From NCBI RefSeq assembly GCF_037203705.1, contig NZ_JBBCAT010000001.1, positions 1,833,418-1,897,417 on the forward strand: a DNA stretch of 64,000 nt. The letters are read 5' to 3'. Position 1 is the first letter of the stretch. Each line of letters opens with the position of its first letter. A program made the position numbers and the translations under genes. The stretch is from Prosthecomicrobium sp. N25 (GTDB taxonomy: Bacteria; Pseudomonadota; Alphaproteobacteria; Rhizobiales; Ancalomicrobiaceae). A model generated the notes under the pieces. It was not told where the DNA came from and searched no databases. It was given only the letters and a program-made list of their open reading frames with translations. Positions 53,802-62,424 of this stretch are shown here, in pieces.

Positions 53802-55759
53802 CGCTCGTCCTCCCTCGAGCCCTTGGGCCAGAACCAGCCGATCAGCGCGACCGCCACGATCGCGCCGCCCCACACCACCGCCCAGGGCGTGAAGATCGAG
53901 CCGATGAAGGCGATGGTCGTCGCGATCGCCGACAGGAGCGGCCAGATCGACGGCTCCGGCGACATCTCGCGGAGCGAGGCCTTGGCCTCCACGGGGGAGG
54001 TCGCCACCACCTCCCGGTCGTCGACCGCGAGCCCGACCACGACCGGCAGGCTCTCCCGCTCCGCCCAGAGCGGTTCCCGGTGGGTGACGACCGGGATGCG
54101 CTCGAAATTGTAGGCCGGCGGCGGCGACCCGGTCGCCCATTCGAGCGTGCCCACCCCCCAGGGGTTCGGCCCGGCGAGGGCTCCGCGCCGCACGGCCGCA
54201 ACCGCGTTGGCGGCGAGCACCACGAAGGAGAGCGCGAAGAGCAGCGCCCCGAACGAGACGAGCAGATTGAGCGACCCCCAGCCCGTTTCCGGCAGGTAGG
54301 TGTAGACCCGCCGCGGCATCCCCTGCAGCCCGAGCACGTGCATGGGGAAGAAGGCGAGGTTGAAGCCCAGGAAGGCCAGCGCGAAGTGCCAGCGGCCGGC
54401 CCGCTCGCTCATCATCCGGCCGGTGATCTTGGGGAACCAGTAGTAGATCGCCCCGAGCAGCGGGAAGACCGCCCCGCCGATCAGCACGTAGTGGAAGTGG
54501 GCGACGACGAAGTAGCTGTCGTGCAGCTGGAAGTCGAGCGGCACCGAGGCGAGCATGAGCCCGGAGAGCCCGCCCGCCACGAAGATGAAGAAGAAGCCGA
54601 GCACGAAAAGGAGCGGCGTGGCGAAGACCGGCCGCCCGGTCCACAGCGTGGCGATCCAGCAGAAGATCTGCAGCCCGTTCGGGATCCCGATCAGCATCGA
54701 GGAGGCGGTGAAGAAGCTCGCCCCGAGCTGTGGCAGCCCGGTCGCGAACATGTGGTGTACCCAGAGCCCGAAGGACAGGAAGCCGACCGAGACGAGCGCG
54801 AGCACCAGCGCCAGGTACCCGAAGGCGGGCCGGCGCGAGAAGGCGACCACGATCTGCGACACCATCCCGGTCGCCGGCAGGAAGATGATGTAGACCTCCG
54901 GATGGCCGAAGAACCAGAAGAGGTGCTGCCACAGCAGCGGCTGGCCGCCCTCCGCCGGGTTGAAGAACTGCGTCCCGATCAGCCGGTCCATGATCAGGAA
55001 GGTCGAGGCCAGCATCACGGCCGGCATGGCGAGGCAGATCATCACCGAGGTGACCAGCATCGACCAGACGAAGAGCGGGATCCGGTCGAGCGACATGCCC
55101 GGGGCGCGCTGCTTCAGCGTCGTCACGATGATCTCGACCGCCACCGCCTGCGCCGACACCTCCGTGAAGGTGATCATCTGGGCCCAGAAGTCGACCCGCT
55201 TGCCGGGCGAGTATTCCGGCCCGGCGAGCGGCACGTAGGCGAACCACCCGGCGTCGGCCCCGACGTTCAGCATGAAGGCGAACCAGATCATCAGCCCGCC
55301 GAACAGGTAGACCCAGTACGAGAAGGCGTTGAGGCGCGGGAAGGCGATGTTGCGGGTACCGAGCATGAGCGGCACAAGATAGACCCCGAAGGCCTCCATC
55401 ACGGGCACCGCGAAGAGGAACATCATCGTCGTGCCGTGCATCGTGAAGAGCTGGTTGTAGAGGTCCGGCCCGATCAGCCTCGACTCCGGCCGGGCGAGTT
55501 GCAGCCGCATGGCGACGGCCGAGAGACCGGCGAGGCCGAGGAACAGGAAGGCTGTCAGGATATAGCGGCGGCCGACGATCTTGTGGTCGACGGTGGTCAG
55601 CCGGTCCCACAGCCCCGCCCCCGTGCCCCAGGTGGCCGCGAGCCGGCGCCGGACCTCCGCGTCGGCCATGTCCTTGTCGGTCTTCGCGTCCGGCCAGGTG
55701 CGGAACGCCTCCGACCGCCCGCGCCCGATCGCCGTGTCCTCCGCCGCCACCTGTGTCAT
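53798..55759 (-). CDS. coxA: Cytochrome c oxidase subunit I (caa3 type) with C-terminal extension
   Basis: 653 residues; plain CoxA is near 530-560. Heme a and a3-CuB ligands appear in FTMHGTTMMF, WFFGHPEVYIIFLP, VHHMFATG and VVAHFHYVL. The motif GHPEV carries the D-channel Glu of type A1 oxidases. After the 12-helix core, about 110 residues add a charged loop and two more helices (IWPLLSAIATTIAFIGSIF, WGGAIVAVALIGWFW), reminiscent of a fused subunit IV. The N-terminal 50 residues are hydrophilic. The start overlaps the CoxB stop. It reduces oxygen to water and pumps protons. Confidence 0.94.
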   Translation of the reverse strand: MTQVAAEDTAIGRGRSEAFRTWPDAKTDKDMADAEVRRRLAATWGTGAGLWDRLTTVDHKIVGRRYILTAFLFLGLAGLSAVAMRLQLARPESRLIGPDLYNQLFTMHGTTMMFLFAVPVMEAFGVYLVPLMLGTRNIAFPRLNAFSYWVYLFGGLMIWFAFMLNVGADAGWFAYVPLAGPEYSPGKRVDFWAQMITFTEVSAQAVAVEIIVTTLKQRAPGMSLDRIPLFVWSMLVTSVMICLAMPAVMLASTFLIMDRLIGTQFFNPAEGGQPLLWQHLFWFFGHPEVYIIFLPATGMVSQIVVAFSRRPAFGYLALVLALVSVGFLSFGLWVHHMFATGLPQLGASFFTASSMLIGIPNGLQIFCWIATLWTGRPVFATPLLFVLGFFFIFVAGGLSGLMLASVPLDFQLHDSYFVVAHFHYVLIGGAVFPLLGAIYYWFPKITGRMMSERAGRWHFALAFLGFNLAFFPMHVLGLQGMPRRVYTYLPETGWGSLNLLVSFGALLFALSFVVLAANAVAAVRRGALAGPNPWGVGTLEWATGSPPPAYNFERIPVVTHREPLWAERESLPVVVGLAVDDREVVATSPVEAKASLREMSPEPSIWPLLSAIATTIAFIGSIFTPWAVVWGGAIVAVALIGWFWPKGSREDER

Positions 55760-56814
55760 TGCAGCCCCTCCAGGTAGGCGGCGACCGCGTTGAGCTCGTC
55801 GGCCGAGAGCTTCACGAGGGGCATCTGGTTGCCCGGCTTGATCCCCTGTGGGTCGGCGATCCAGGCCGCGATCGTGCCGCGGCTCGTCGGCAGCGTGCCG
55901 GCCGCGAGCGTCTGCCGGCCGCCCAGATGCGTCAGGTCCGGGCCGGTCCGCCCGCCCGCGTCCGTGCCCCGGATCCCGTGGCACATGACGCAGGCCTTGC
56001 CCTGGAACACGTCGCGTCCGCGCTTCGCCTCCTCTGTCACGGGCTCGTCCGCCGGGGCGATCTGCTTCTCGACCCACTTGTCGTAGTCGGCGCGCGGCTC
56101 GGCGACGAGCAGGAGACCCATATGGGCGTGCTGCAGGCCGCAGAACTCGGCGCACTGGCCGCGATAGACGCCCGGCCGCTCGACGGTCAGGCGCATGCGG
56201 TTGGCCTGGCCGGGAATGAGGTCCTTCTTGCCCATGACGGCCGGCACCCAGAAGGAATGGATGACGTCCGAGGCGCGCAGTTCGAGCACCACCGGTTCGC
56301 CGACCGGCACGTGGATCTCGTTGGCGGTCGTGAACTGCCGGGACGGCGTCTCGGAGTCGTAGCGCAGCTCCCACCACCACTGGTGTCCGGTCACCCGGAT
56401 GACGATTCCGCTCTCCTCCGCATGCAGGGCCCGCTGCACCGCGTAGCTGACCCCCGTCAGCCCGAGCACGGTCAGCCCCGTCGCGACCGCCAGGGCGCCG
56501 ACCAGCCGGTGCCCGCGCCGTTCCCGCGTGGGATCGACGAGCAGCGGGTCGCTGCGCACCCCCGGGTGGCGCTTCACCACGACGACGACGAGCGCCAGCA
56601 TGACCGCTACCCAGACCACGCCGGAGACGATCATGAAGACGTCGAACAGCCGTTTCAGCGACCGCGCCTCCGGCCCCTGCGGGTCGAGGACGGAGGGGAG
56701 GCGGGAGCAGCCGGCGAGGCCGGCGGCGAGCACGCAGGCGCCGGCCGCGCGCACCGCCGCGGCCGATCTCCCGCACCGGACGTGGTTGAGGCTCCCCATG
56801 CCCCGCCCCCTCAT
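55756..56814 (-). CDS. coxB: Cytochrome c oxidase subunit II with fused cytochrome c domain (caa3 type)
   Basis: 352 residues. A lipoprotein-type signal (LAAGLAGCSR) is followed by two membrane helices (about 48-75 and 92-112), then the CuA domain with GHQWWWELRYDSE, SFWVPAVMGKKD and CAEFCGLQHAHM, and finally a cytochrome c domain with CVMCH and the distal Met in GNQMPLVKLS. The heme domain marks a caa3 oxidase that takes electrons directly rather than through soluble cytochrome c alone. The ATG at 56814 overlaps the upstream cytochrome stop; an ATG five codons later is also possible. Confidence 0.93.
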   Translation of the reverse strand: MRGRGMGSLNHVRCGRSAAAVRAAGACVLAAGLAGCSRLPSVLDPQGPEARSLKRLFDVFMIVSGVVWVAVMLALVVVVVKRHPGVRSDPLLVDPTRERRGHRLVGALAVATGLTVLGLTGVSYAVQRALHAEESGIVIRVTGHQWWWELRYDSETPSRQFTTANEIHVPVGEPVVLELRASDVIHSFWVPAVMGKKDLIPGQANRMRLTVERPGVYRGQCAEFCGLQHAHMGLLLVAEPRADYDKWVEKQIAPADEPVTEEAKRGRDVFQGKACVMCHGIRGTDAGGRTGPDLTHLGGRQTLAAGTLPTSRGTIAAWIADPQGIKPGNQMPLVKLSADELNAVAAYLEGLQ

Positions 56815-57422
56815 TGCGGCTGCGTCGCCGCGGGCGGGGTGGAGCCGCCCGGCTTCGGTTCGACCGCCGGCAGGCGGTTCTCCGAGGGCCGCGCATGCAG
56901 GTCGTCCCGCCGCGACGGAGCCACGTCCTTCGGCAGGTTGCCGCCCATGGAACGGATGTAGGCCGCGATTTCCCAGATCTGGTCGTCGGGGATCCGACCC
57001 CGGAAGGACGGCATGCCGTTCGGCCGCCCCTCCCGGATGGTCGCCACGATGTTCTCGATTGCCCCGCCGTAGATCCAGGTGTCGTCCATCAGGGCCGGCC
57101 CGGAATCGCCGCCGCCGTTGGCGTGGCAGCCGTTGCAGTTGAACCAGGCGAAGTACTTCTGCCCCTGCGAGACGTGGTACGCGTTCTGCTCGAAGTCCTT
57201 GCCCTTGCCGGTCGTGTAGATCTCGGGCGTCGTCGGCCCCGCGGTCAGCGACGTCATCGCGATCCGCTCCTCCGTCTCCGTGGCGACCGGGTTCGGCCGG
57301 TACTCCCGGTCCTCCCGCTCGCAGGCCGCGAGCCCCAGGAAAAGAAGGGCGGCCGGCCCGAAGACGCGGGACGGAAGTCCGCGCGGGCATCGCGCCCGCC
57401 GCTCACGGCAGCCGGAAGACAT
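56811..57422 (-). CDS. Lipoprotein c-type cytochrome, partner of the PQQ dehydrogenase
   Basis: 203 residues. The N-terminus has a lipobox FLGLAAC (lipidated Cys about residue 34), then an acidic linker and a heme c domain with CNGCH in FNCNGCHANGGG and a distal Met in NGMPSFRGRIP. The ATG at 57422 lies 20 bases inside the end of the dehydrogenase gene and has GGGAGG eight bases upstream within that gene, so the two are co-translated. It is placed to take electrons from PQQ and pass them to the caa3 oxidase encoded next. Confidence 0.87.
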   Translation of the reverse strand: MSSGCRERRARCPRGLPSRVFGPAALLFLGLAACEREDREYRPNPVATETEERIAMTSLTAGPTTPEIYTTGKGKDFEQNAYHVSQGQKYFAWFNCNGCHANGGGDSGPALMDDTWIYGGAIENIVATIREGRPNGMPSFRGRIPDDQIWEIAAYIRSMGGNLPKDVAPSRRDDLHARPSENRLPAVEPKPGGSTPPAATQPQ

Positions 57423-59214
57423 GCAGCGTGCCTCCCTTGGTGGTGGCGTCCTTGAGGTCCCGCATGGCGTTGACGAAGCCCTTGGCGGCCGTCCCGTCGC
57501 GCGGGTCGAGGTCGCCCGCCACGATGGCCCCGGCCCAGCCCCCGACGCCGGAGAGGATCGCGACATACTGGTGCCCATCCGGCCCCTTGAACGTGGTGGG
57601 CTGGCCGATGATCCCGGACCCGGTCTTGAACTGCCACAGGACCGCTCCGGTGGTCGCGTCCACCGCCTTGAACCAGCCCTCCATGGTCCCGTAGAAGACG
57701 ACGTTCCCGGCGGTCGCCAGCGCCCCACTCCAGACCGGGAAGGTCTCCTTGATGGTCCAGGCCGCCTTGCCCTGGCGCACGTCCCAGGCCGTGAAGGCGC
57801 CCCGGTGGCCGCCCGGCCCGGGCTTCATGCGCACCTCCGCGCCGACATAGGGCGTGCCGGCAATGTAGTTCACCTCCGTGGTCTCCCAGTCCATGCAGAG
57901 GTTCACGTGCGGGATGTAGAGATAGCCGGTGCGTTCCGAGTAGGCCGACGGGTTCCAGTCCTTCGCGCCCGGCGCCGTCGGGCAGACGTCGCGCACGACC
58001 TTGCCGGTCTCCGGCGCCTTCTCGGGCACGTATTGGAGACGGCCGGTCTTGAGGTCGACACCCTTGGTGGCGGTCATGACGTGGAACGGATTGGCGTAGA
58101 GAACCTCGCCCGTTGTCCGGTCCATCAGGTACACGTAGCCGTTGCGTTCCGGCCGGACCAGGACCTTGCGCGGCTGGCCCTTCCAGGTCATGTCGAGCAG
58201 GATCTGCTCGTTGATGCCGTCCCAGTCGTAGAGATCGTGCGGGCTCCATTGGTAGAACCAGCGGGCCGCCCCCGAATCCGGATCGCGCGCGAAGATCCCC
58301 GCCGTCCACTTGTTGTCGCCCTGGCGCAGGTCGTGGTTCCACGGGCCCGGGTTGCCGGTGCCGTGGTAGAGCAGGTTGAGGTCCGGGTCGTAGGCGAGCC
58401 AGCCCCAGACGGTCCCGCCGCCCTGCTTCCAGGCGTCCGGCGGCCAGGTGCTGACCCCGAGGTCCTTGCCCTTGTCCTGGTCGTAGAAGGGCTTGAAGTC
58501 CGGCCCGATCTTCACGTCCGCGTCCGGCCCGGTGTTGAAGGCGGTCCAGAGCGACTTGCCCGAGGCCGCGTCCAGCGCCTGCACCCAGCCGCGCACGCCG
58601 TATTCGCCCCCCGAGTTGCCGACGAAGACCTTGCCGCGCGCGACCAGCGGCGCCATCGTCAGGGTCTCGCCCTTGTTGATGTCGCCGACCTTGGTCTTCC
58701 ACAGCTCCTTGCCGGTCTCCGCGTCGACACCGACCACGTTGCCGTCGAGGGTGACGAAGTGGATGCGCCCGTCTGCGAAGGTCGGCCCCCGATTGACCAC
58801 GTCGCAGCAGGCGACCCCCTGCGAGGCCGCCTCGGGCTTCGGCTCGTACTTCCACTTGAGCGGCGCGCCGGGCTTGGTCAGGTCGAGGGCGTAGAGGATG
58901 TTGGGGTAGGGCGAGAGGACGTAGAGGGTCGTGCCGACCATCAGCGGCGCGGACTCCTGGCCGCGGTTCACGCCGGTCGAGAAGGTGAAGGCGACCTGCA
59001 GCTTGCCGACATTGCCGCTGTTGATCTCGTCGAGGCCGCTGAAGCGCGTGTTCGCCCAGTTCTTGGCGGGCTGGGTCCACTGCCCGTCCTCGGGCGGGGC
59101 GGCGCTCGCCGGCGGCTTCGGCGGATTGCCGGCTGCATCCGGAGCTTGTGCCGGGGCCGGGGAGGCGGCGAGGACGATGGCGAGACCCGTCGACGCGATC
59201 AGAAGCCTCCACAT
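57403..59214 (-). CDS. PQQ-dependent alcohol dehydrogenase, XoxF/ExaF-like with lanthanide-type Asp pair
   Basis: 603 residues, periplasmic (signal peptide ends near APAQA). Eight-bladed propeller. The vicinal disulfide is Cys136-Cys137 in GVACCDVV. Metal and active-site residues by family alignment: Glu204 (SGGEYGVRGW), Asn288 (GTGNPGPW) and catalytic Asp330 with Asp332 in PHDLYDWDGINE. The second Asp of this D-x-D is the mark of lanthanide-dependent enzymes; calcium MxaF has Ala there. Tryptophan docking motifs (TMEGWFKAVD, AILSGVGGWAG) are present. It oxidises a primary alcohol or aldehyde and hands electrons to cytochrome c. First gene of the oxidase operon. Confidence 0.92.
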   Translation of the reverse strand: MWRLLIASTGLAIVLAASPAPAQAPDAAGNPPKPPASAAPPEDGQWTQPAKNWANTRFSGLDEINSGNVGKLQVAFTFSTGVNRGQESAPLMVGTTLYVLSPYPNILYALDLTKPGAPLKWKYEPKPEAASQGVACCDVVNRGPTFADGRIHFVTLDGNVVGVDAETGKELWKTKVGDINKGETLTMAPLVARGKVFVGNSGGEYGVRGWVQALDAASGKSLWTAFNTGPDADVKIGPDFKPFYDQDKGKDLGVSTWPPDAWKQGGGTVWGWLAYDPDLNLLYHGTGNPGPWNHDLRQGDNKWTAGIFARDPDSGAARWFYQWSPHDLYDWDGINEQILLDMTWKGQPRKVLVRPERNGYVYLMDRTTGEVLYANPFHVMTATKGVDLKTGRLQYVPEKAPETGKVVRDVCPTAPGAKDWNPSAYSERTGYLYIPHVNLCMDWETTEVNYIAGTPYVGAEVRMKPGPGGHRGAFTAWDVRQGKAAWTIKETFPVWSGALATAGNVVFYGTMEGWFKAVDATTGAVLWQFKTGSGIIGQPTTFKGPDGHQYVAILSGVGGWAGAIVAGDLDPRDGTAAKGFVNAMRDLKDATTKGGTLHVFRLP

Positions 59215-59466
59215 GGGCCTCGATCCTCCTGCGGATACTTGACGAGGGCGACAAGGACAGCCGCCCGGGCCTCAACAACTTGGGGGAACGCTCGCGTGTT
59301 CCCGTCGCGCCGAAGATGATCGGACCCTGACGACCGCTTCCGTGACGCGAACGCACCTCGACGGGGAATCGAATACTGCTGCTTCGGTCGTTTTTGTGCG
59401 GTACCGAACTTGCCGAACCGGCATCCATGACGGATGTTGCTGCAAGCCCGAACGGAGGGATGGACC

Positions 59467-60039
59467 ATGCAGCCGGCCGAGGTGATCGATTTCTGGCGCG
59501 ATGCGGGCCCGGAGCGCTGGTTCGACTCCACCCCCGACTTCGACGCCGCCTGCCGGGACGGCTTCGCCGCCGCCTGGGCGGTCGCCCGCGGCGGTGCGCT
59601 CGCCGCCTGGGAGGAGACCCCCGAAGGCGCCCTGGCTCTCGTGATCCTGCTCGACCAGATGCCGCGCAACATGTTCCGCGGCGAGGCGCGCACCTACGCC
59701 TCCGACCCCGAGGCGCGCGAGGTCGCCCGCCGGGCCCTCGCGCGCGGCTTCGACACGCAGGTCTCCGACGACCTGCGGCGCTTCTTCTACCTGCCCTTCA
59801 TGCACTCCGAGGATATCGAGGACCAGCGCCGGTCGGTGCTCCTGTTCGATGCGCTCGGCGACGCGGATTCCGCCAAGTGGGCCCGGCATCACCACGACAT
59901 CGTGGCCCGCTTCGGCCGGTTCCCCCATCGCAACGCCCTGCTGGGCCGGTCCTCGACGGCCGACGAGGTCGCCTTCCTGGCCGAGCCCGGCGCCTTCGCG
60001 GGCTCGGGCGCGATCTCGGGGGGCGGTCAGGGCCGATAG
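59467..60039 (+). CDS. DUF924 family protein
   Basis: 190 residues, soluble and helical. VIDFWRDAGPERWF at the N-terminus, LVILLDQMPRNMFRG and FYLPFMHSEDIEDQ are the diagnostic DUF924 motifs. The fold is TPR-like; function unknown. GGAGG lies nine bases before the ATG. Its last 13 bases overlap the end of the convergent VOC gene. Confidence 0.9.
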   Translation: MQPAEVIDFWRDAGPERWFDSTPDFDAACRDGFAAAWAVARGGALAAWEETPEGALALVILLDQMPRNMFRGEARTYASDPEAREVARRALARGFDTQVSDDLRRFFYLPFMHSEDIEDQRRSVLLFDALGDADSAKWARHHHDIVARFGRFPHRNALLGRSSTADEVAFLAEPGAFAGSGAISGGGQGR

Positions 60040-60422
60040 GTGCCGAAGCTCCAGAGGTGACCGTCGAGGTCGCGGGCCGAATATTCCCGTGCCCCGTAGC
60101 TCGTCGCGGCGAGCGGCCGGACGATCTCCGCCCCGGCCGCCATCGCCCGGGCGTAGTGCGCGTCGATGTCGTCCACCGCGACGTAGATGCCCATGTCGGC
60201 CGTGCTCCAGGGGTCCGCCGGGTCGGCCGGGCGTGTCGAGCCGAACATGACGACCCCGTTGCCGAGGGCCAGCTCCGCATGGGCGATCCCGCCGCCTCCG
60301 TCCGGATGGACCGCCCGTCTCGCGAACCCGAAGGCCCGCTCGAGCCAGTCGACGGCCGCAGGCGCGTCCCGGAACTTGAGGGCGGGGAAGATGGTGGCGG
60401 TGATGCTGGGCCGGTCGCTCAT
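60027..60422 (-). CDS. VOC (glyoxalase/bleomycin resistance) superfamily protein
   Basis: 131 residues with two beta-alpha-beta-beta-beta halves: ITATIFPALKFRDAPAAVDW, then MGIYVAVDDIDAHYARAMAA and YSARDLDGHLWSFGTY. The C-terminal Asp-x-Asp-Gly-His is typical of PhnB-like VOC proteins. Metal ligands suggest a small dioxygenase, isomerase or binding protein; the substrate is unknown. Start chosen at 60422 with GAGGAGATC upstream. Confidence 0.87.
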   Translation of the reverse strand: MSDRPSITATIFPALKFRDAPAAVDWLERAFGFARRAVHPDGGGGIAHAELALGNGVVMFGSTRPADPADPWSTADMGIYVAVDDIDAHYARAMAAGAEIVRPLAATSYGAREYSARDLDGHLWSFGTYRP

Positions 60423-60530
60423 GCCGATCTCCTCTGCGGGCACGTGCAAAGGAGAAAATCTAGAACAAAAAACGAACATGGCCAAGCGAGACCGGAGCCT
60501 TGCGACGCCCCTCTGCGCCCTCAGGGCTGT

Positions 60531-61334
60531 TCAGAGCAGGCTGTCGAGCCCGCGCGTCAGGCCCGTGAAGCCCACCACCTTGCGGGCCGCCAGCAGCGTG
60601 CCGGCCACGTAGGGCGCCGCCGACGACCCGGCGTCGTGGCGGATCACGAGCCGCTCGTCCGGCGCGCCGAACACGGCCTCGCAGGACAGCACGAAGGACG
60701 GCATGCGCAGCGAATGCACCTGCACGGGGCGCGGCGCCCCGACCGCCGCCCCGCGCGTCGCCGGGATGCCGCCGAGCTCCGCGACGGGCTTCGACGTTCC
60801 CTTCAGGCGGACCCCCGCCAGGGTCTCGGCGAGCTCGCGCGCCGTCCCGGACGGCGTGTCCGGCTTCGACGCGGAGGCGTAGTCGATGATCTCCACGTCC
60901 GGCACGTAGCGCGCCGCCTCCAGGGCGAAGCGCTTCAGGAGCGTCGCCGTGATCGAGAAGTTGCCGGCCGCCAGCACGCCCCGGCCGGCCGCCAGCGCCT
61001 CGGCCTCGATCTCCGAGAAGTCCTCCGCGCCGAGCCCCGACGTGCCGATGACCACGGCCCGGCCCGCCCCCAGCGCCGCCAGCGCATGCCCCTTCACGAC
61101 GTGCGGCTTGGTGTAGTCGATCACCACGTCCGAGGGCACGGCCAGCGCCGCCTCGAGCGTGGGCGAGACCGTCACCCCGTTCGGCGCCCCGCCGGCCGCC
61201 TCGCCGGCATCCCGCCCGGCCGCGGAGCGCGACACCGCGGCGACGAGCGACAGATCCTCCGCCGCCCCGATGGCGGCGACGAGGGCGCGGCCGACCCAGC
61301 CGGTGGACCCGACGAGCGTGATGCGAAGCGTCAT
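60531..61334 (-). CDS. DapB-like dihydrodipicolinate reductase family protein lacking the catalytic histidines
   Basis: 267 residues. The nucleotide-binding start VGSTGWVGRAL, VVIDYTKPHVV, VIGTSGL and AAGNFSITATLLKRFA follow DapB. The catalytic stretch, EAHHRHKVDAPSGTA in E. coli, reads DYASASKPDTPSGTA here: both His and the following basic residues are gone (Ala153, Ser154), while the Lys (157) and PSGTA loop stay. It is probably a paralogue with another substrate or chemistry. It stands 32 bases downstream of the flavin monooxygenase gene. If so, true DapB for lysine synthesis should be elsewhere in the genome. Confidence 0.85.
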   Translation of the reverse strand: MTLRITLVGSTGWVGRALVAAIGAAEDLSLVAAVSRSAAGRDAGEAAGGAPNGVTVSPTLEAALAVPSDVVIDYTKPHVVKGHALAALGAGRAVVIGTSGLGAEDFSEIEAEALAAGRGVLAAGNFSITATLLKRFALEAARYVPDVEIIDYASASKPDTPSGTARELAETLAGVRLKGTSKPVAELGGIPATRGAAVGAPRPVQVHSLRMPSFVLSCEAVFGAPDERLVIRHDAGSSAAPYVAGTLLAARKVVGFTGLTRGLDSLL

Positions 61335-61366
61335 GGACGGTGCCTCCAGGCGGGACGTGGACGGGA

Positions 61367-62401
61367 TCAGGGGGCGAGCGCCTTGCGCACCGCCGGCGCC
61401 ACCACCGTGCCGTAGAGCTCGATGGCGCGCATGAGGTCGCGGTGGGGCAGGGTGCCGACGCTGAACTGCATCAGGAACCGGTCGTGCCGGAACAGCTCGT
61501 GCTCGAACAGGATCTTGTCGACGACCTGCTGCGGAGAGCCGACGAGGAGCGCCCCGCGCGGCCCGATCTGAGCCTCGTACTGAGCGCGGGTGGTCGGCGG
61601 CCAGCCGCGCTCGCGGCCGATGCGGGTCATCGTGTCGGCATAGGCCGGATACCAGATGTCCGCCGCCCGTCCGCTGTCGTCTGCGACGAAGCCGTGCGAG
61701 TTGATCGAGACCGGAAAGGCCGCCGGGTCCCGCCCGGACCGGCGCAGCACCTCCCGGTAGAGCTCGACCAGCGGCCTGAAGCGCTCCGGCATGCCGCCGA
61801 TGATCGCGATCGCCAGCGGCAGCCCGAGCGTGGCCGCGCGCGCCACCGACTGCGGCGTGCCACCGACCGCGATCCAGACCGGCAGCGGGTCCTGCACGGG
61901 GCGCGGATAGACCGCCTGGTTGGTCAGGGCCGGCCGGTGCCGGCCCTCCCAGGTCACCCTTTCGCTCGCCCTCAGCGCCAGCAGCAGCTCCAGCTTCTCG
62001 GCGAAGAGCTCGTCGTAGTCCTGCAGGTCGTAGCCGAAGAGCGGGAAGGACTCGATGAACGAGCCGCGCCCCGCCATGATCTCGGCGCGCCCGCCGGAGA
62101 TCAGGTCGAGCGTCGCGAAGTCCTGGAACACCCGCACCGGATCGTCGGAACTCAGCACCGTCACGGCGCTCGTCAGCCGGATCCTCCGGGTGATCGCGGC
62201 CGCCGCCGCCAGCACCACGGCGGGCGCCGAGACCACGTAGTCGGCCCGGTGGTGCTCGCCGATCCCGAACACGTCGAGCCCGACCTCGTCGGCGAGCCGG
62301 ATCTCCTCCATCAGGTTGGCGAGCCGGTCGCGCGGGGAGATCGTGGCGCCCGTCGTCGGGTCCGGCGTCGCCTCCACGAAGCTGTAGATGCCGAGTTCCA
62401 T
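61367..62401 (-). CDS. Luciferase-like flavin-dependent monooxygenase (Atu2307-type LLM)
   Basis: 344 residues, TIM barrel of the bacterial luciferase family. [20 protein letters not shown] and [20 protein letters not shown] are family landmarks, and the sequence fits the TIGR03858-like branch described as an atypical probable FMN monooxygenase. GGGAGG lies five bases before the ATG. It sits 23 bases after the PLP enzyme gene and before the DapB-like gene, so the three form an operon. Substrate unknown. Confidence 0.88.
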   Translation of the reverse strand: MELGIYSFVEATPDPTTGATISPRDRLANLMEEIRLADEVGLDVFGIGEHHRADYVVSAPAVVLAAAAAITRRIRLTSAVTVLSSDDPVRVFQDFATLDLISGGRAEIMAGRGSFIESFPLFGYDLQDYDELFAEKLELLLALRASERVTWEGRHRPALTNQAVYPRPVQDPLPVWIAVGGTPQSVARAATLGLPLAIAIIGGMPERFRPLVELYREVLRRSGRDPAAFPVSINSHGFVADDSGRAADIWYPAYADTMTRIGRERGWPPTTRAQYEAQIGPRGALLVGSPQQVVDKILFEHELFRHDRFLMQFSVGTLPHRDLMRAIELYGTVVAPAVRKALAP

Positions 62402-62424
62402 GCCGCCTCCCGTCCGCGCCGGCC

